Position numbers and translations under genes: made by a program. Below the pieces are notes generated by a model. It ran no database searches, was not told the DNA's origin, and saw nothing but the letters and a program-made list of their open reading frames with translations. This document shows positions 17,982-26,092 of a DNA stretch of 60,195 nt, one piece after another (within the stretch, counting starts at the first letter, position 1; every line of letters begins with the position of its first letter). The DNA is from Myxococcota bacterium (GTDB lineage Bacteria > Myxococcota_A > UBA9160 > UBA4427). Where the stretch lies: positions 1 to 60,195 of the forward strand of contig JANQEL010000270.1 in NCBI GenBank assembly GCA_028278345.1, read 5' to 3'.

Positions 17982-18259
17982 ACGTGTCTCGAGTCAATGA
18001 AGTCGGGCGCGAAAAGAGGCACGTGCTCGTGACCTGGATGGTCCTGCTCGGAGCCACCCTCGGGAGCTATTGGATCGCCGAAGGGAATCGCGCCGCAGGG
18101 GGCTCGACGGCCGCCTGGGTGGTCGGCATCGCGCTCGCGAAGGCCCACCTCGTGGTCGGCGTCTTCATGGAGATGATTCGTGCGCCACGGGTCTGGGGTA
18201 TCGCGATGAGTCTCTTTCTCTGCATTCAAGCCGCGGTGCTCGTCCTGCTCTTCGGATGA
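17978..18259 (+). CDS. Small membrane protein, COX4/NorF-like
   Basis: A 93-aa protein with three predicted membrane spans (VTWMVLLGATLGSYWIA, AWVVGIALAKAHLVVGVFMEMI, WGIAMSLFLCIQAAVLVLLF). The AKAHLVVGVFMEMIRAPR segment is characteristic of the prokaryotic cytochrome c oxidase subunit IV family, to which NorF belongs. It is translationally coupled to the NorE-like gene (GTG 17978 inside the upstream stop). The pairing strengthens a NorE-NorF assignment, but the catalytic reductase is missing here. Confidence 0.82.
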   Translation: MNVSRVNEVGREKRHVLVTWMVLLGATLGSYWIAEGNRAAGGSTAAWVVGIALAKAHLVVGVFMEMIRAPRVWGIAMSLFLCIQAAVLVLLFG

Positions 18260-18274
18260 CCGCGCTCGAGATCG

Positions 18275-19306
18275 TCACCACGCCGCCTGGTGGTCCTCGG
18301 CCCAACCCACGAGGTCGTCGACTTCGACGACGCGGTCGAAGGCATCGCGAATCGTCCCGCGGTAGCGACCGAATATCTGGTGGACCTCAGAACGCACGAG
18401 CCAGGCGTTGGTGGTGGCGACGCGCTCCATCACGGGTGTGAACTCGAGATCGATCGCGCGCCCGTTCGCGGTGTGGATCTTCCAGGGCGCCATCCAATCG
18501 CCCTTGTCGTATTCCCACACGAGGTCTTCGTCGACCTTTGCCAATACACCGTCGACGCAGACCGCGTTCTCGGTGGCGCCGGTGGAGTCGGTCCACTGCC
18601 CGCCGAGATTCAAACCCACGGTTCGGTCGTGCTGGTGACCGGACGCCGCCCCCCAGTTCCACGAACAGCGATACGGCCAGACGCCGCGACCGTAGTCGAG
18701 ACACGCGAAGGTGTTCGGGCCTCCGAAGCGGATCTCGCGCGCGTCTTCACCGGTTCCAAGTCGAACGAAGCCGCTCGTGGGAAGGGTGTTGTGCTTCGCG
18801 GTGAACTGGAAACGTCGATCGTCCCAGGGAACGACCACGTTCAGCGTCTCGTGATTGTGGGGGTAGGAAACGACGAACTCGGCCTTCAAGCCGCGGCGCA
18901 TGAAGGCGGGCATGTCGACCGTATGCGTCACCCGATGCCCGGCCTCGGTTTCGCTGTGCAGCATGGAGATCGCGAGGCCGCGGTGTTGGAAGTGGACGTC
19001 GGCGTGCACGGTATCCGGCAGGGCGACGCCCCGCGCGAGGGGGACCAACACCGTCTCCTCGTGGAACAGCCCCGATTCGAACTCCGCGAAGTAGACGAAC
19101 CCGAGTGCGGCGTAGTCGAGAGTCGATACGGTGAGCGAGAAGAGATGGGTCGGCGTGGTGATCGCCCAGTAGTTCCATCGCTTGCGGCGCAGCCAGGGTG
19201 TTCCGGCCAGGGAGCAATCGTGGATCGGTTCGCGAGACCAACCCACGGCCTCGGGGTTCAGCCTGCCCGACCGGCAGAGTTCGACGGGTTTCTTCAGCTC
19301 GGCCAT
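18275..19306 (-). CDS. DUF2804 domain protein
   Basis: A 343-aa protein matching the DUF2804 family, whose biochemical role is unestablished. Recognisable landmarks are WNYWAITTPTHLFSLT, LDYGRGVWPYRCSWNWG and GLNLGGQWTDSTG. It looks like a beta-rich soluble protein without signal peptide. The open frame continues upstream to 19393; ATG 19306 (MAELKKPVE) is chosen as the family-like start, although its Shine-Dalgarno is weak, and ATG 19360 is possible. The gene is isolated between the NorE/F pair and the divergent cytochrome c. Confidence 0.75.
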   Translation of the reverse strand: MAELKKPVELCRSGRLNPEAVGWSREPIHDCSLAGTPWLRRKRWNYWAITTPTHLFSLTVSTLDYAALGFVYFAEFESGLFHEETVLVPLARGVALPDTVHADVHFQHRGLAISMLHSETEAGHRVTHTVDMPAFMRRGLKAEFVVSYPHNHETLNVVVPWDDRRFQFTAKHNTLPTSGFVRLGTGEDAREIRFGGPNTFACLDYGRGVWPYRCSWNWGAASGHQHDRTVGLNLGGQWTDSTGATENAVCVDGVLAKVDEDLVWEYDKGDWMAPWKIHTANGRAIDLEFTPVMERVATTNAWLVRSEVHQIFGRYRGTIRDAFDRVVEVDDLVGWAEDHQAAW

Positions 19307-19443
19307 CGACTTCGCGGCTTGCGTCGACTCGATTGTGACACTTCGCCACACCCTCCTCATGATTCCATTCGCCCGCTGCGCAGGTTCGCGCACGGGTACG
19401 ATCGAGCGAGACGGACCATCCTCCGCGCGGGTAGACTGCCCGC

Positions 19444-20415
19444 ATGCCGCAACCCCATCGACCCGATTCCTTCACCATACCTTCAACCACGAAGAAGCTC
19501 GCACTCTTCTTTGCCGCACTGGCCTTCGTGTCGACGACGCCCGCGATGGCCGACGACTTCTACGACGACGTCCGCCGCATCGACAAGGCCCTGGCGAAGA
19601 ACCCGAACAAGGTGATCCAGGCGGCAGTCGAAAGCTGTCGATCCCGCCGCAACCTGGCGATGAAGCTCTACGACATGGGGCAGCACGACCGGGCGGCACG
19701 AAGACTGAAGCACTGCTTCGAGGCACTCCAGATTCCGGCGGAGGTGAAAGCAGCGGTCGTCAAGGCGCCGTCGGTCGAGGAACTGCAGGCCAGGTCCGCA
19801 AAGGAAGTCGAGCGCGCACTCACCCTCACTCCGAACGTCGAGAACGGTCTCACGATCTATCGCGAATGCGCGGCCTGCCACATGCCCGAGGGCTGGGGCT
19901 ACAAGAGCGGCTCCGTTCCCCAGCTGGCCGGTCAACATCGCAAGGTCGTCATCAAACAGCTCGCGGACATTCGCGCGGGCAACCGCGAGAACCCCCTGAT
20001 GGAGCCCTACTCATCGGCCGAGAGCATGGGCGGAGCGCAGGCCGTCGCCGACGTTGCGGGCTACATCGACACCCTCGAGATCAGCATCGAAAACGGCAAG
20101 GGCAAGGGCGACGACCTCGCCCTCGGCGAAAGGCTCTACAAGGACAACTGCCTGCGATGTCACGGCGCAGAGGGCGAGGGGGATGGCGAGAAGTACATCC
20201 CGCGCATCCAGTCCCAGCACTATCGCTACCTGGTGCGCCAGCTCGAACGCATGCTCGAGGGCAAGCGCAAGAACGCCGACCCCGAGATGCTGGCCCAGAT
20301 CAAGAGCTTCCAGGAGAACGAGATCGCGGCCGTGCTCGACTACGTCTCCCGGCTCACGCCGCCGGAGGAGTTCCAGGCGCCTCCCGGCTGGAAGAATCCC
20401 GACTTCGTGCAGTAG
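19444..20415 (+). CDS. Dihaem cytochrome c, c4-like, with N-terminal helical domain
   Basis: Exported electron carrier of 323 aa. A signal peptide (KKLALFFAALAFVSTTPAMA) precedes a roughly 90-residue helical region with no haem motif (YDDVRRIDKAL...). Two haem-c sites follow: CAACH at 142-146 and CLRCH at 236-240, each in a c4-type domain with GQHRKVVIKQLADIRAG and SQHYRYLVRQLERM. Cytochromes c4 are usually about 200 aa, so the N-terminal domain is an addition. Likely periplasmic donor or acceptor for an oxidase. It is separate from the NorE/F genes by the DUF2804 gene on the other strand. Confidence 0.88.
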   Translation: MPQPHRPDSFTIPSTTKKLALFFAALAFVSTTPAMADDFYDDVRRIDKALAKNPNKVIQAAVESCRSRRNLAMKLYDMGQHDRAARRLKHCFEALQIPAEVKAAVVKAPSVEELQARSAKEVERALTLTPNVENGLTIYRECAACHMPEGWGYKSGSVPQLAGQHRKVVIKQLADIRAGNRENPLMEPYSSAESMGGAQAVADVAGYIDTLEISIENGKGKGDDLALGERLYKDNCLRCHGAEGEGDGEKYIPRIQSQHYRYLVRQLERMLEGKRKNADPEMLAQIKSFQENEIAAVLDYVSRLTPPEEFQAPPGWKNPDFVQ

Positions 20416-20436
20416 GGAGCGCGGAGCCGGCTTCGA

Positions 20437-20703
20437 TCAGAAGCCCATGTCGCTCAGCGTGTCGGCGATGCGTCCGGTGAGCATGGTGAGCTTCGGGTGG
20501 CGTTCCTCGAAGCGTTCGAGGGCGGCCCGCAGCCGATCGGTCAACGCCGAGGTCGGCGGCTCTTCGAGGATGCGGCCGAGTTCCTGCTGCAGTTCTTCGA
20601 GTTCGGGGACATCCCCGCGCACGGCGTCGGCGTCGTCGACGCTGCGCAGCTCGTTCAGGAGTTCACCGAGTTGGTCGTGGAGCTTTCGGGTTCGTTCCGG
20701 CAT
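20437..20703 (-). CDS. DUF4404 family small protein
   Basis: An 88-aa, wholly helical, acidic protein (ELEELQQELGRILEEPP...LERFEERHPKLT) matching the DUF4404 family pattern of a helical hairpin with conserved FEERHP. No membrane segment or catalytic residues are visible. Function unknown. It is followed 54 bp upstream (on its strand) by the end of the methyltransferase gene and might be cotranscribed with it. Confidence 0.78.
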   Translation of the reverse strand: MPERTRKLHDQLGELLNELRSVDDADAVRGDVPELEELQQELGRILEEPPTSALTDRLRAALERFEERHPKLTMLTGRIADTLSDMGF

Positions 20704-20757
20704 GGGCCCAGAATAACAGGCGCGCAGGGCTTCGGCGCGAGCCCGACCCGGCGAATG

Positions 20758-21777
20758 TCACTCGCGCTTTCGGCCGCTCACGCGAACGAGAATGTCGGGG
20801 ATGAACTCGTGAACCGAGACGTCCTCGAAGCCGGCGTTCTCGAAGAAGCCCACGCAGTCGCTCCGCGTGTGGGTGGTGCCGGTGCTGTTCGCGAGCGCTT
20901 CGAGTAGCCCCCAGATCGCGGCGTCGGTGGGGCCGGTGCGATCGTCGTCGAGCATCTCGCCCACGAGGTGCATCTCGCCACCGGGAAGCAGCGCGTCGTG
21001 GGCGCGCCCGATGACCTGCTGGATCACTTCGGCGCCGTACTGCGGGAGATTGCTCGCCATGACGGCGACGTCGCAATCCTTCGGCAGCTCGTCCTTCGTG
21101 AAGTCGCCGGCCTGCGCACCTACGCGGTCGGATTCGCCGTGCTTCTCGATGTACTCCCGGGTCACGGTCGCGACCGGGGGCAGATCGAAGACGACGGCAC
21201 TCAGCCCCTCGAAGTTCTGGACCGCAGTGATCGAGTAGGCCCCCGAGCCGCCGCCGAGGTCCATCATCCGCTTGCGCCCGGTGAGATCGACCTGCTTCAC
21301 GAAGCGGCGTGCGGCCCCGAAACCGATGCTGCTGGTGGCTTCGTGATAGCGGCGCGCCTGCTCGACCGTCATGGTCTCGTAATCGCCGATCGGGCGGATC
21401 TCGCTCGTGTTGCGCAGGTGCTTGCTGAGCTCGCCCCAACGCTTCCAGTCGGCCTGCGCGAAGCGCAGCCAGGCTGCGGCGTAGCTCGGCTTGCCTGCGA
21501 CGAGGAATCGCTCGACGTCATCCGCGTTCTCGTACCGCCCGTCCTTCCATGAGAGCAATCCACACGCCGCGCACATCGTCATCAGGCGATCGGCGTTCAA
21601 GGCCGTGATGCCCGCATGCTTCGCGATGGCTTCCGGGGTGTCGTGTCCGGCCGACACGGCGGTGAAGAGTTCGAGATCGATCGCCGCGTTGAGTGCCGCG
21701 CTCTCGATGAACGCCCGCGAGATCTTCTGCAGGCGCACCGTCGTCGGGCGGGCGCCCTTCCCTGCTTCCTTCGTCAC
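20758..21777 (-). CDS. SAM-dependent O-methyltransferase-like protein
   Basis: Class I methyltransferase of the plant/bacterial small-molecule O-methyltransferase type (339 aa). An N-terminal winged-helix dimerisation domain (ALNAAIDLELFTAVSAG...) precedes the SAM motif MMDLGGGSGAYSI, the acidic loop VVFDLPPV and GEMLDDD. The catalytic His of classical O-methyltransferases is not obvious; ASNLPQYG replaces the usual 'LHxW', so the reaction may differ. The start ATGA overlaps the SDR gene stop by four bases, showing an operon with the SDR and AhpD-like genes. Confidence 0.85.
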   Translation of the reverse strand: MTKEAGKGARPTTVRLQKISRAFIESAALNAAIDLELFTAVSAGHDTPEAIAKHAGITALNADRLMTMCAACGLLSWKDGRYENADDVERFLVAGKPSYAAAWLRFAQADWKRWGELSKHLRNTSEIRPIGDYETMTVEQARRYHEATSSIGFGAARRFVKQVDLTGRKRMMDLGGGSGAYSITAVQNFEGLSAVVFDLPPVATVTREYIEKHGESDRVGAQAGDFTKDELPKDCDVAVMASNLPQYGAEVIQQVIGRAHDALLPGGEMHLVGEMLDDDRTGPTDAAIWGLLEALANSTGTTHTRSDCVGFFENAGFEDVSVHEFIPDILVRVSGRKRE

Positions 21778-22682
21778 GATTCCACCTCCTCGTCACCGCG
21801 TGCGCGCTGCCCGGCGAGCAGTTGCGCACGCTCGTCGCGGTGAAAGGCATTCCATTCCTTCGGGTTCGCCTGGCCACTGGAGTCGAAGAGAAACGAACCC
21901 GCACCGTTTCGAATCCCACCATCGACCAGCAGGTCGGTACCGGTGATGTACGCCGCCATGTCACTCAGCAGGAAGACAGTCGCTGCAGAGATCTCAGAGG
22001 CCGTCCCGTGGCGACCGAGGGGAACGCGGCGCGCGATGTTGCGCAGGCCATCCCACGCGCTCTCGGGGTAGCGATCGAGGCCCGTGGTATCGATGAAACC
22101 CGGAAGCACGCAGTTGACGCGCACGCCCGCCGGCGCCCACTCGGCGGCCGAGGTCATGGTCAGGTTGGAGAGCCCGGCGCGCGCCGCGCCGTTGTGCCCC
22201 ATGCCCGGCATGCCGCGCGCGTAGTCGGCGCCGATGTGAACGATGCTGCCCCCGTGCCGGGACATCGACTGGCGGTAGACCTCCCGCGAGAGCAGGAAGT
22301 ACTGGGTCAGGTTGTTCGAGATGACCGCGTTCCAGCCGTTCAGGCTCAGCTCTTCGAGGGGCTTGGGAAACTGGCCGCCCGCGGCACCCACCAGGCCCGT
22401 GAGCGCGCCCGCCGCGGCCACCGCCTTCGCGACGCCGTCGATCACCGCCTGCTCGTCTCGCAGCTCGAGGGAGAGACACTCGATCACGACGCCGCCGTCT
22501 TCGGTGATCTCGTCGCGCGTGCGATCGAGCTTTTCCCGGGTTCGGCCCATCAACACGAGCTTTGCGCCAAGGGACGCGAGTTCGTGCGCGATGCATCGAC
22601 CGAGGCCGCCGCCTCCCCCCGCCACCAGGACGGTATGTCCCTCGAAGAGACCAGGACGAAATCCCGACGCGTATTGGACCAA
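21774..22682 (-). CDS. SDR-family protein without canonical YxxxK (PECR-like)
   Basis: Short-chain dehydrogenase fold, 302 aa. The Rossmann motif is VAGGGGGLGRCIA and the NNAG-equivalent is GAAGGQ. At the active site the usual Tyr-x3-Lys is N164-G-A-A-R168 (MGHNGAARAGLSNL). GAARAG is also found in peroxisomal trans-2-enoyl-CoA reductases and their relatives, where a Tyr-Lys pair is not used in the standard way, so enoyl-CoA reduction is the best guess. TTG 22682 is supported by a strong GGGGAGGG upstream. The C-terminal 50 residues are an extra tail. Confidence 0.85.
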   Translation of the reverse strand: MVQYASGFRPGLFEGHTVLVAGGGGGLGRCIAHELASLGAKLVLMGRTREKLDRTRDEITEDGGVVIECLSLELRDEQAVIDGVAKAVAAAGALTGLVGAAGGQFPKPLEELSLNGWNAVISNNLTQYFLLSREVYRQSMSRHGGSIVHIGADYARGMPGMGHNGAARAGLSNLTMTSAAEWAPAGVRVNCVLPGFIDTTGLDRYPESAWDGLRNIARRVPLGRHGTASEISAATVFLLSDMAAYITGTDLLVDGGIRNGAGSFLFDSSGQANPKEWNAFHRDERAQLLAGQRARGDEEVES

Positions 22683-22697
22683 CTCCCGTCCCTCCCC

Positions 22698-23288
22698 TCA
22701 GCGACCCAGGGTGTAGAACTCGGCGTTCGGCCGCAGACTCATCGCGTTGGCGAGTCGATTGGACATCGCGAAGAAGGCCGCGATGGCGCCGATGTCCCAG
22801 ATGTCATCGTCGTCGATACCGTGTGCGCGCAGGGCCTCGAAGTCGGCGTCGCCGACCTCGTGGGCCGCCGTCGACACCCTGACCGCATAGTCGAGGATCG
22901 CCTTCTGACGATCGCTGATGTCGGCCTTGCGATAGTTGACCGCAACCTGGTCGGCGATGAGAGGATCTTTCGCGCGGATGCGCAGGATCGCGCCGTGGGC
23001 GATCACGCAGTACTGGCATTGATTGAGGTTGCTCGTGGCCACCACGATCATCTCGCGTTCGGCCTTGCTGAGGTTGCCCGGCTTCTCCATCAGCGCATCG
23101 TGATAGGCGAAGAAGGCACGAAACTCGTCGGGCCGATGGGCCAGGGCGAGGAAGATGTTGGGGATGAAGCCCGACTTCTCCTGCACCGCGAGGATCCGTT
23201 CGCGGATGTCGTCGGGCATCATCGCGAGATCGGGGATCTCGAAGCGGCTGATGGGTTGCTCGGTGTCGGACAAGGGGGGGCGCTCCAT
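22698..23288 (-). CDS. AhpD/carboxymuconolactone decarboxylase-like peroxidase-related protein
   Basis: A 196-aa all-helical protein of the AhpD-like group. The redox motif is CQYCVIAHG (CxxC plus His), the hallmark of alkylhydroperoxidase D-type and 'peroxidase-related' proteins. FIPNIFLALAHRPDEFRAFF is the conserved N-terminal family block. ATG 23288 is preferred; GTG 23306 is possible. It lies directly upstream of the SDR gene (TGA overlapping the Shine-Dalgarno region), so it is the first or second gene of that operon. Role probably in peroxide or thiol redox. Confidence 0.85.
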   Translation of the reverse strand: MERPPLSDTEQPISRFEIPDLAMMPDDIRERILAVQEKSGFIPNIFLALAHRPDEFRAFFAYHDALMEKPGNLSKAEREMIVVATSNLNQCQYCVIAHGAILRIRAKDPLIADQVAVNYRKADISDRQKAILDYAVRVSTAAHEVGDADFEALRAHGIDDDDIWDIGAIAAFFAMSNRLANAMSLRPNAEFYTLGR

Positions 23289-23327
23289 TCGAGGGATCGG
23301 GTCCACGAGATTAGCGCGCGCTCGCTG

Positions 23328-23762
23328 CTAGCCGGGGGTGAAGACGTCCATCGAGCCGATCGTCGCGCGGTTGTCCTTGATGCGGCGGCACATCAACCAG
23401 CGTCCGTCGACCTTCTTCCAGTCATCGTTGTAGATGCCGAGGGTTCGGAACGTGAGGTCGTTCTTCTCACCCGCCCCCAGATGCATGTCGGCCACGTAGG
23501 CTTCGCTGTGGGCGAGATCGCCGGTGACGTCGATCAGCACGTTGCCGAGCATGTGCTGGGTCGGGCCACAGACGTCCAGGTAGCGTCGCATGTGCTCCAC
23601 CATGACGTCGCGACCCGTCTGCGCGCCGAGACCGAAGTCGCTTTCGATGTCTTCGGTGCACAGGGTTCCGAATGCTTTCCAGTCGCATGCGTCCATCGCT
23701 CGCGCGAAGCGGACGAGCTGCCGGTAGATCTCGCGCTCGGCGAGCAGTTCATCGAGTTCCAT
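23328..23762 (-). CDS. SnoaL/NTF2-like protein
   Basis: A 144-aa cone-shaped NTF2-like fold protein: N-terminal helix pair (LLAEREIYRQLVRFARAMDACDWKAF), then a curved sheet (NVLIDVTGDLAHSEAYVADMH, DLTFRTLGIYNDDWKK). Members include ring-hydroxylating dioxygenase small subunits, steroid isomerase-like enzymes and dehydratases; residues D24 and the His/Asp in the pocket are compatible with acid-base chemistry. It sits between the P450 and the AhpD-like gene on the same strand, so it may process the P450 product. Confidence 0.82.
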   Translation of the reverse strand: MELDELLAEREIYRQLVRFARAMDACDWKAFGTLCTEDIESDFGLGAQTGRDVMVEHMRRYLDVCGPTQHMLGNVLIDVTGDLAHSEAYVADMHLGAGEKNDLTFRTLGIYNDDWKKVDGRWLMCRRIKDNRATIGSMDVFTPG

Positions 23763-23806
23763 CGGTCGTCGTCCCCTGCTTCGATGTCCGACTGTTCCCC
23801 GCGACC

Positions 23807-24988
23807 CTAGTCGCGCGTCGCCGGCAGCGTCTGCCAGCCGCGCATGTACTCCGTGCGGATCGGTTCGAGCTGCGAAGTGTCGATCGCGTACTCGGGCATG
23901 CGCTCGAGAATCAACCGTGCCAGCAGCACCCCCTCGAAGGTCCCTATCCCGCGTCCCGTGCACATGTGCGGACCGGCCCCGAAGGAGATCGTCCGCTCGG
24001 GTCGCCGGTGGATGTCGAATCGATCGGGCTCGTCGAACTCCCGCTCGTCGCGTCCAGCCGAGGCGTATAGAAAGAGCACGCCCTGACCGCGTTCGAGCGT
24101 CTGCCCGTGGATCTCGACGGGTGCCGTCACCTGGCGCCCGAGCATCTGCGTGGGGTTGTCGATGCGCAGGGCTTCGAGGAAGGCGGCCTGGGCGAGTTCC
24201 GGGTTCGCCACCACCTCGGCGCGCTGATCGGGGTTCTCGTGCAGCCGATACGCCAGGGCGCCGAAGCCCTTCGGAAACTGCGAACTGCCCCCCGTGTAGA
24301 ACATCATCGCCTGCATCGCGATCGCGAAGTCGTCTCCGATCGGTTCTCCATCGATCTCGAGTCGACCGAACATGTCGATCATCCCCTCGCCGTCGAAGCC
24401 CGCCGCTCGGCGTTCCTTCGTTCGTTCGACGAGCAGTGAGATGATCTGCCTGAGGGCCGCGTTGCCCTTCTCGCTCGGGCCGGCGACGCCGGGCTCGCGA
24501 TCTTGAGACGTCTCGGTGAGTTCCTTCATGAGCGCGGCTTCTTCGATCGGAAGCCCCATCACCAGACACGTCACCTCGGCCGCGAGAGGCCACGCGAGAT
24601 CGTGCACGATGTCGAAGCTCCCACGTTCGTAGGCGGCGTCGACTCGCGCGCGAGCAAGACGTTCGATCTCCGGGGTGAGTCGCTCGATCGCCCGCGCATC
24701 GAAGTAGGGCATCACGGCCTTCTGGAGCTTGCCGTGGAGCGGCGGGTCCACCTGGTGAAGCATCGCGGGGAGCTCGGGGGTCTCACTCATCGCGTGCCAC
24801 GGCATGGTGCCGTGACGCGCCGTGAAGTGCGCCGTGTCGAGATGCGCGTCCCAGACATCCTGGAAGCGCGAAAGCGCCCAGGCATTGCGCCCCTCGATGA
24901 AGTAGCAGGGCGCTTCGTCTCGAAGCTGCTGGTAGAAGGGAAGCGGATCTTCGTAGGCTTCCTTCGAATAGGGGTCGTAGTCGATCAT
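23807..24988 (-). CDS. Cytochrome P450 with non-canonical I-helix
   Basis: A 393-aa P450. The haem loop FGAGPHMCTGRGIG (Cys343 ligand) and ExxR (EALR) are intact. The I-helix segment at residues about 229-237 reads MFYTGGSSQF instead of the usual (A/G)Gx(D/E)T, so the acid-alcohol pair that delivers protons to bound O2 is missing or replaced by SS. P450s lacking this pair often use peroxide or substrate-assisted chemistry. It begins the minus-strand unit that continues with the NTF2-like, AhpD-like, SDR and methyltransferase genes. Confidence 0.92.
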   Translation of the reverse strand: MIDYDPYSKEAYEDPLPFYQQLRDEAPCYFIEGRNAWALSRFQDVWDAHLDTAHFTARHGTMPWHAMSETPELPAMLHQVDPPLHGKLQKAVMPYFDARAIERLTPEIERLARARVDAAYERGSFDIVHDLAWPLAAEVTCLVMGLPIEEAALMKELTETSQDREPGVAGPSEKGNAALRQIISLLVERTKERRAAGFDGEGMIDMFGRLEIDGEPIGDDFAIAMQAMMFYTGGSSQFPKGFGALAYRLHENPDQRAEVVANPELAQAAFLEALRIDNPTQMLGRQVTAPVEIHGQTLERGQGVLFLYASAGRDEREFDEPDRFDIHRRPERTISFGAGPHMCTGRGIGTFEGVLLARLILERMPEYAIDTSQLEPIRTEYMRGWQTLPATRD

Positions 24989-25062
24989 GCGTTCCTCTCC
25001 CGGGTGTCGGGTGACGATATCCGGCCCGGTGCCACCAGCCTACTCGCCTCCTCGCCTACTCG

Positions 25063-25080
25063 ACTGGATTCGAATCCAGT
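25063..25080. repeat. 18-bp perfect palindrome between P450 and ZntB-like genes
   Basis: The sequence ACTGGATTC / GAATCCAGT is an exact inverted repeat with no spacer. It lies 14 bp after the stop of the ZntB-like gene (minus strand) and 75 bp upstream of the P450 start. As RNA it can form a 7-bp stem with a UCGA loop; no T-run follows on either strand, so a classic terminator is unlikely. A TetR- or MerR-type operator for the P450 or a Rho-stem is possible. The rest of 24989-25093 holds only a C/T-rich tract. Confidence 0.55.
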
Positions 25081-25093
25081 TCACCCGTGCCCC

Positions 25094-26092
25094 TCAAAGC
25101 CACTTCTTCCAGCGCATGAACCCGACCAGGGCCAGCGTCAAGACCAGCATGGCCAGCGCCAGGATGCCGAATGCATTCGGATCCTCCATCCCGGGTAGGC
25201 CGGCCACGTTCATTCCGAACACGCCGGTCAAGAACGAGAGAGGCAGGAAGATCGCCGCCACGATGGACAACAGATACATCCGGGCGTTCTGCTGTTCGGC
25301 CAGGCGGTTCTGCAGGTCGCCCTGGAGCATCAGCGTGCGCTCGCGCGCGAGATCGAGGTCTTCGACAAAGAGCATGATCCGGTCAGTCTGATTCTGCAGG
25401 TCGATGATGTTCTCGGCCGAGAGCAGATCGGTGCGCGATCGGACCAATTCCGACAGGGCCTCCCGCTGCGGTGCCAGATAGCGGCGAATCGCAGCGATCT
25501 GCCGACGGGCATCCAGCAGGTCATGCACGGCGGGCCGCAGGCTGTCATCGCCCAGATGGGATTCGATCGTGCTCAAGGCTTCGTCGATGTCGTCGACGAC
25601 GTCGCCGATGCGTGCGGCCAGGTGCTCGAGCAGGGACGCCACGAACTCGCCCGTGGTCCGGGGCCCGCGCCCTCGATCGATCAGCGCACGAACATCCTCC
25701 ACCGACAACAGACGTCGATCCCGCCGACGCGCCGTTACGATCATGTCGCGATTGAACCAGAGGCGAATGGCGATCATGTCTTCCGGGTCGGCGCCGGGAT
25801 TGCGGTTCACACCGCGCAGATTGACGAGGATTCCGTCGGCCAACTGCGCCATGCGGGGCCTCGTCTCCTCGGCGGACAGGGCTTCGATCACGTGCGGATC
25901 GAGATTCATTTCCTGCATCCAGGAAATCGATGCCGGCTCATCGCTGCGTAGATGAAACCAATCGAAGCCCGGCGCCCCCTCGTTTCCCTCAGCGTGCCGC
26001 CCCTGCTGACGCCCGCCACCCTCGCCGTCCAGGCGGTAGCTCCAGAGGAGACAATCCTCAGCGGGGTACTGTCGCGCTTCTTCGGCGTTCAC
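25094..26092 (-). CDS. CorA/ZntB-family metal ion transporter
   Basis: A 332-aa pentameric channel-type protein. The long cytoplasmic N-domain is followed by two C-terminal membrane helices; the signature GMN (FGMNVAGLPG) lies between them. The tail ends MRWKKWL. The ZntB branch of CorA also carries this loop, and the short 'GMNVAGLPG' rather than 'YGMNF' favours ZntB-like zinc transport. The GTG start at 26092 overlaps the MscS gene stop by four bases (GTGA), so the two form an operon. Confidence 0.88.
   Translation of the reverse strand: MNAEEARQYPAEDCLLWSYRLDGEGGGRQQGRHAEGNEGAPGFDWFHLRSDEPASISWMQEMNLDPHVIEALSAEETRPRMAQLADGILVNLRGVNRNPGADPEDMIAIRLWFNRDMIVTARRRDRRLLSVEDVRALIDRGRGPRTTGEFVASLLEHLAARIGDVVDDIDEALSTIESHLGDDSLRPAVHDLLDARRQIAAIRRYLAPQREALSELVRSRTDLLSAENIIDLQNQTDRIMLFVEDLDLARERTLMLQGDLQNRLAEQQNARMYLLSIVAAIFLPLSFLTGVFGMNVAGLPGMEDPNAFGILALAMLVLTLALVGFMRWKKWL

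Noticed and set aside
21822..23810. 662-aa open frame on the plus strand opposite the SDR, AhpD-like and SnoaL-like genes
   Set aside because: It has no start signal or recognisable domain and mirrors several real genes across their stop codons; long antisense frames are expected in this G+C-rich DNA.
25063..25080. Possible tRNA T-arm (GGATTCGAATCC)
   Set aside because: Symmetric pairing does not give a 5-bp stem with a 7-nt TTCGAAT loop, and no anticodon or D-arm, acceptor stem or CCA is found around it.
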